Source: Candidatus Absconditabacteria bacterium
GTDB lineage: Bacteria; Patescibacteriota; Gracilibacteria; Absconditabacterales; Absconditicoccaceae
Assembly (NCBI GenBank): GCA_028693445.1
Contig: JAQUVI010000001.1
Span: 248,001 to 312,000, forward strand
Length of the DNA stretch: 64,000 bases
Direction of reading: 5' to 3'
The notes beneath the pieces are model-generated. The model was not told the origin of the DNA. It saw only the letters and a list, made by a program, of their open reading frames with translations, and ran no database searches. Made by a program: the position numbers and the translations under genes. Shown here piece after piece: positions 59,768 to 64,000 of the stretch (its first letter is position 1; every line of letters begins with the position of its first letter).

Positions 59768-60895
59768 TTATTGATAATTTCTTGTTGGTATACTAAATTG
59801 AATAGTTGTCCCTTGTCATGGTTCACTTTGTTCAACTCGTATTTTTCCATCATGTCTCTCTACAAATTCTTTGCACAACAAAAGTCACAATCCACTTCAT
59901 GCTTCATCTGCTGTTCATTTTGTAGAAAATATCTTATCTATTTTAAATAATGCTGTTTTTTGTTCTGGCTCCATTCAAATACCAGTATCAATTATAGAAA
60001 AAAGAATATTATCAGATCATAATGTACATCAAATAGAAATTTTGTCAGTGATTTTTTGATTCCCTGTAAATTTTATATCATTTGAAACCAAATTTCTCAC
60101 AACAGAATTTATCATACGTTTGTCTGCATAAATAATAGTCGAATCAGGTATAGTACTCTCTAAAACAATATTTTTACTTTTTGCCATTTCTTGCAATAAA
60201 TTTATTTGTTCCATAGATTCTTTGTGGAAGTCAAATACTTCTGGATTAAATACAGCAACAGAGGACTGTGCTCTTGCCCATTCCAACAAACGTATCAATA
60301 GATTATAAGATCTTGTCGCTGACATATCTATCAAGTTGATTCTTTCTTTGATTTCATCAATACTTAATTCTTTTAAGTCATTTTGCAACAGTTCCAAAAA
60401 TCCAAGAATAACTCCAAAGGGTCATTTAAGATCGTGTGCAATGATGGAAAAAAATTTATCTTTGGTGAGATTTGCTTCTTTGAGTTTTTTTTCCAGGTTT
60501 TTGTGTTTTGATGTATCAAACGCCATTCCGACAATTTCTCTTACAGAGCCGTTTTCATCAAAAACAGGTGTGAAATTTACATCAAAATAAATATCTCACA
60601 CATCTATAATTCCGTGTCGTTCTTTCCCTTTTGCTGCTTGGCGTATTCACTTCATAATACTTTCATTATTTCCATGGTAGTCAGCTACTGGCTTTCCAAC
60701 TACTTCATCTTGCTTGAGTCCCAATTTTTTGAGTCCTTTTCCTTTGGAAAAGGTAAATTTCATACTAAGCGGATTTATCATAAAGAAAACAGCATTTCCA
60801 TGTTTAGTTAATGTTTCAAATTTTTGGTTATTTTTTTTACATTCCAGATCTTTTTTTATTTTTTCTTCTTTTTCAAAAATATAATAATGAAGCAT
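59768..60895 (-). CDS. PAS-domain sensor histidine kinase
   Basis: 375 residues from the first usable ATG. A PAS domain spans about 25-130 (HGNAVFFMINPLSMKFTFSKG ... VNFTPVFDENGSVREIVGMAFD). A HisKA domain follows with phospho-acceptor His 154 (FFSIIAHDLKGPFG), then an ATPase with NLVSNDIKFT (N box), IIDTGIGMEPEQ (G1) and GSGLGLLLCKEF (G2). No membrane helix, so it is cytosolic, and no response regulator lies nearby. It could be the second part of a longer protein: see the in-frame stop immediately upstream. Confidence 0.92.
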
Positions 60896-60937
60896 AAAAT
60901 CTACAAAATCTTCTTCTTTAAAAAGAGAAACAACTAA

Positions 60938-61084
60938 TTATTTTAGGTCTATACAGTTGAGTATTTGTTCTTTGGTTGAATTTGTAATTTCTCCTTTTTT
61001 GGCAATCAAAAATTCTTTTAGAGTATTTTGGTTACACTCATCAATAAAAATTCTGAAATTGTCTTTGTTTGAATTTATCGACAT
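60938..61084 (-). pseudogene. N-terminal segment of the kinase, separated by an in-frame TAA
   Basis: 48 residues (MSINSNKDNFRIFIDECNQN ... CIDLK), then TAA. The same frame continues without another stop through LVVSLFKEEDFVDFMLHYYIF into the kinase. Composition and helical periodicity run smoothly across the stop, so it looks like one protein broken by a nonsense codon, a sequence error or a readthrough site. It could instead be a genuine short protein. Confidence 0.5.
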
Positions 61085-61182
61085 CGGTGTTTTTTTAACC
61101 AAAATGAAATCTTGGAGATTTATTTTAGTTTTGTTGATATATACAAATAATAGATAAAGTCAATAAAAGTATTTTGTCTTAC

Positions 61183-61205
61183 AAAAAAGAGCCGATTTGG
61201 CTCTT
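61183..61205 (-). terminator. Terminator of the T4SS ATPase gene
   Basis: The same AAGAGCC / GGCTCTT hairpin as at 59729, with its T-tract on the minus strand only. Confidence 0.82.
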
Positions 61206-61213
61206 CTTATTTT

Positions 61214-64000
61214 TTATTTTTGACTCCAAACAACTTTTTTGTCTCCATTGATTTCTTTGAATTCGGAGGCTTTTACTCTGATTTTATCTCAGATATTATA
61301 GTATTTTTTCCAGTCGACTCCGTCAGGTGCGACGATGAAATTTTTGTGTAGCAATCCCTCAACTCATTTTACCGTGACAAACATTCCATAATTATAACTA
61401 AGTTTTACATATCCTTCGTATCGTTCACCAAGTTTGATGTTTGAGATATCAAACGCTCACTCTGCTTGCGGAGCAGGGGAATGTATGGCTTTCGAAGGAC
61501 TTGCTCCAGTAGGTTTTTCACTAGCCTCCGTTGTCGCTACAGTTGTGTTTTCTTCTTTTTTAGCTGCTTGTGCAGCAAATTGCGCTTCAAGTTTTGCGGT
61601 ATTTGGACAAAATTTAAATACTTCTTTAAACTTTTCTGCGTTGCCTGCAAGTCAGAGCATAGTATCAAATTGTTCCAAAACTTTTTCTTTGCTTCATATC
61701 CAAATTGCTAGCGGAATAGTTTTTTCTATCATAACAGTTTGATGTTGATACATATCTAGTGAAATTTTCATAATTTTACCACCATTCAATGTAATTTCTT
61801 GCCCAGCTTTGTATTTTATATTAGCTTGATCTTCAAGTCATTTTGGTTTTTCATACCAAACAGCTTTGTGACTATTTCCATCTGTATCAAACAAAATAGT
61901 ATCAGGTTCTACACCATCAATAGAGTATTCTGTAAACAAATGATTATGTTGTTGTACAAACATATCCTGCAGATTCTCAGCTTCTTGTGCCGAAATTCCA
62001 AGTGATTCGAATTTCGCTTTTTCTGCTACTTTTTCTTGGAGAGAAAATGTTTTATTGCTCCATGCTTGCATAAGTTTTTCTAGTTGTCATTTGGACATCG
62101 CATATCTTTGGCGAGATTGTTTTCTTACTTTATCGATAAGTTCAAGAGATCATTCAGCTTTAATTGGTCATAATGTTTTCATACTAAACGGATCCGAAGA
62201 AATTCCATCGATCATCAGTCTAGTATAAGCAGTATATTTTGGCAAAGAAATCAAATCATTGACCTCAGCCATATTTTTGAATTGTGTAGTCATATGAGCG
62301 GCATCATCAGATCCTATTGTCATACAAATTGTTGTTCATACATTACCAAAAATAGCATCTCTAATTTCAGGCATCAATTGCGAAATATATTGGTTTGCTA
62401 CAATAAGTGCCAATTTATATTTTCTCGCTTCCGACAAGATTGTAGTAAATGATTCTGATGCAAAATTTTGAAACTCATCTATATAAAGATAAAAATCTCT
62501 TCTCATATGTGCAGGAATATCAGCTCTCGACATGGCATCAATTTGAAATTTGGTCACCAACAACGATCCAATCATATTTGCATTATCTTCTCAGATTCTT
62601 CATTTGGATAGATTTACCAAGATAATTTTTCCTTCATCCATAGCTTTTCTGAGGTTCAATTTGGTTCTTGGTTGTCCAAAGATGTTTCTCACGAGTTTTG
62701 ATGACAAAAATTGTCCAACTTTGTTGGTAATAGGACCAGCTGCTTCTTCTCTTTGCTTATCATTTCGTTTGTTAAATTCATTGTTCCAAAATTTCAAAAC
62801 CACACTATCTTTTATACAAGAGATCACTTCTTCACGGAAATTTTTGTCGGTAAGCATTCTCAAAATATGCATCAATGTAGCATTTGGATAATCCACAAGC
62901 GACAAAACAATATTTCTCAAAATATATTCCAATCTTGGTCCCCAACTATTTCCAAATAATTTCTTAAATGTAGAAACAACTCCAGATGCAACCAGACTTC
63001 TTTCTTCTTCTGTATCTGCCTGCAACAAATTAAATCCAATAGGAAAATCAGAATCTGCTACATCAAACAAAATCACATCATTTATTCTATGAGTAGGAAT
63101 ATATTCCAAAACTGTATCTACCAATTCTCCGTGAGGATCGAGCAAACAAAGTCCATTCCCAGCTTGCATATCGCTAGCAATAAGGTTGGAAATCAAGGTA
63201 GATTTTCCCGTACCTGTTTTACCCATAATATACATATGTCTAAACTTATCTTCTTTCCTGATTCCAAAAGTAATTGCATCTCCTCTATAATCAGTTTTTC
63301 AAAGGACAGTTAATTCTTGTCCGGCATTTGGCGTGTTGTAAGTTGTAGGTATATTTGTAGGATAAGGAAGTTTTCTATACAAAGTATATTCCAATCCTTT
63401 TGTAAAATTTGCCAATGTTGGAAGATGAAAGAAACTCACAGATTGATCGTAAGTCATAGCTATTTTTTTGGGTTTTTTTGTGAATTTTATTGATCAATTT
63501 TCAAAAAAAGTTGCAAATGCTGATTTTATATTTGATTTTGTGGTTTCCAATAAATATTTATCTTTGCTTTTTATATGATATCACATTGTCATAAATAAAT
63601 CTGGTTTTTCTTCTTTTTCTTCTTTTCAATCTTCGTTTGTTTTTGCTTTTGGAGATCGAAATCGTGTGATTAGATCTTTGATTGTATTTAAGAAACTTTT
63701 TTTGGTTTTGAATGTATATGTAAATACAGTATCCAATCTTGATTCTGAATCTATAGTATTGTACAAAGAAAGTATAGTAGTCATAGGATCCATATAAGTT
63801 CCGTCTCTTACAAAATCATCTTTTGATAAGACAGCGGCATTATCTTTTGCTATAATGTATTCCAAACTTTTGTATAAATGGGGATTTTCTACTTCCACTA
63901 AATCAGAAGTTGGAAAACTAGCATAAAAAGTATTTTGAAAAAATTGCTTGAAATCTTTTGGAAGTCAAACAAATAATTTGATATTACGATTATTTCCTCT
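61214..64000 (-). CDS. VirD4/TraG-like type IV secretion ATPase fused to a C-terminal S1 domain (N-terminus beyond window)
   Basis: 929 residues visible. The N-terminal part is globular and poorly conserved. The motor domain has YIMGKTGTGKSTLISNLIA (Walker A, about 257-275 of the visible part), CLLDPHGELVDTVL and FYLYIDEFQNFASESFTT (Walker B), then LIVANQYISQLMPEI and GTTICMTIGSDDAAHM, all typical of TraG/VirD4/TraD-like coupling ATPases. After a helical region and an Ala/Glu/Thr linker, the last 75 residues, LGERYEGYVKLSYNYGMFVTVKGVEGLLHKNFI ..., form an S1-type OB fold. Each fusion junction is open in a single frame with UGA as Gly. The S1 tail suggests RNA or single-stranded nucleic-acid binding. 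Confidence 0.9.

Overview
The window is AT-rich DNA from a bacterium that reads UGA as glycine (genetic code 25), as in the Gracilibacteria / Absconditabacteria branch of the Candidate Phyla Radiation. Read with standard stops nearly every gene is broken; read with UGA = Gly they become full-length proteins, and the UGA codons fall on glycines that families conserve (KH loop of PNPase, P-loop of the DUF2075 helicase, GRAARN of UvrB, the CxGC loop of a ferredoxin). All coding calls here use only TAA and TAG as stops. There is no rRNA in the window, so placement below the UGA = Gly clade is not possible. Shine-Dalgarno sequences are mostly absent; -35/-10 promoters (TTGACA, 16-17 bp, TATAAT-like) and U-tailed hairpin terminators are readable.

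Layout. 1-3.7 kb: secreted fibronectin-like protein and two pilin-like membrane proteins. 3.7-17 kb: housekeeping (MTA/SAH nucleosidase-like protein, phosphoribosyltransferase, CorA, pyrF-pyrE, PNPase, ribose-1,5-bisphosphate isomerase-like protein, SPFH protein, MltG, RNase J, O-methyltransferase). 17-26 kb: three tandem Cys-rich pilin-like paralogues, YqeY, tRNA-Leu, a pyruvyl transferase and a 1,201-residue membrane/coiled-coil protein. 26-32 kb: two tRNAs, L33, S16, membrane proteins, ferredoxin and a large thrombospondin-3/PKD surface protein. 32-39 kb: an N-terminally truncated UvrB with a Bro-N gene lodged at its 3' end between 29-bp direct repeats, a MurF-like ligase, a PerM permease, RnpA, and thioredoxin reductase with thioredoxin. 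40-47 kb: a coiled-coil protein, a second CorA, a DUF1015 protein, Pcm and a MazG-like protein.

From about 47.3 to 59.3 kb lies a defence and stress island: a DUF2075 nuclease-helicase, a scrap of a DNA methyltransferase, two HEPN-motif proteins separated by two membrane proteins, a candidate structured RNA, a GHKL ATPase with a STAS-like partner, two Panacea-domain antitoxin-like regulators (one with a MazF/PemK-like toxin), a DUF2726 protein, an AbiEi/AbiEii pair and an AlkD-like protein. The window ends with a PAS histidine kinase whose N-terminus carries an in-frame stop, and a VirD4/TraG-like type IV secretion ATPase fused to an S1 RNA-binding domain.

Three kinds of repeat run through the window: at least five copies of a 90-130 nt imperfect hairpin with covarying stems, heptamer arrays (TTAGRRC in mRNA sense) sitting directly after stop codons of four unrelated genes, and the 29-bp repeat at uvrB. 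pyrE/pyrF and abiEi/abiEii use no UGA glycine codons at all, unlike their neighbours, which points to acquisition from standard-code donors.
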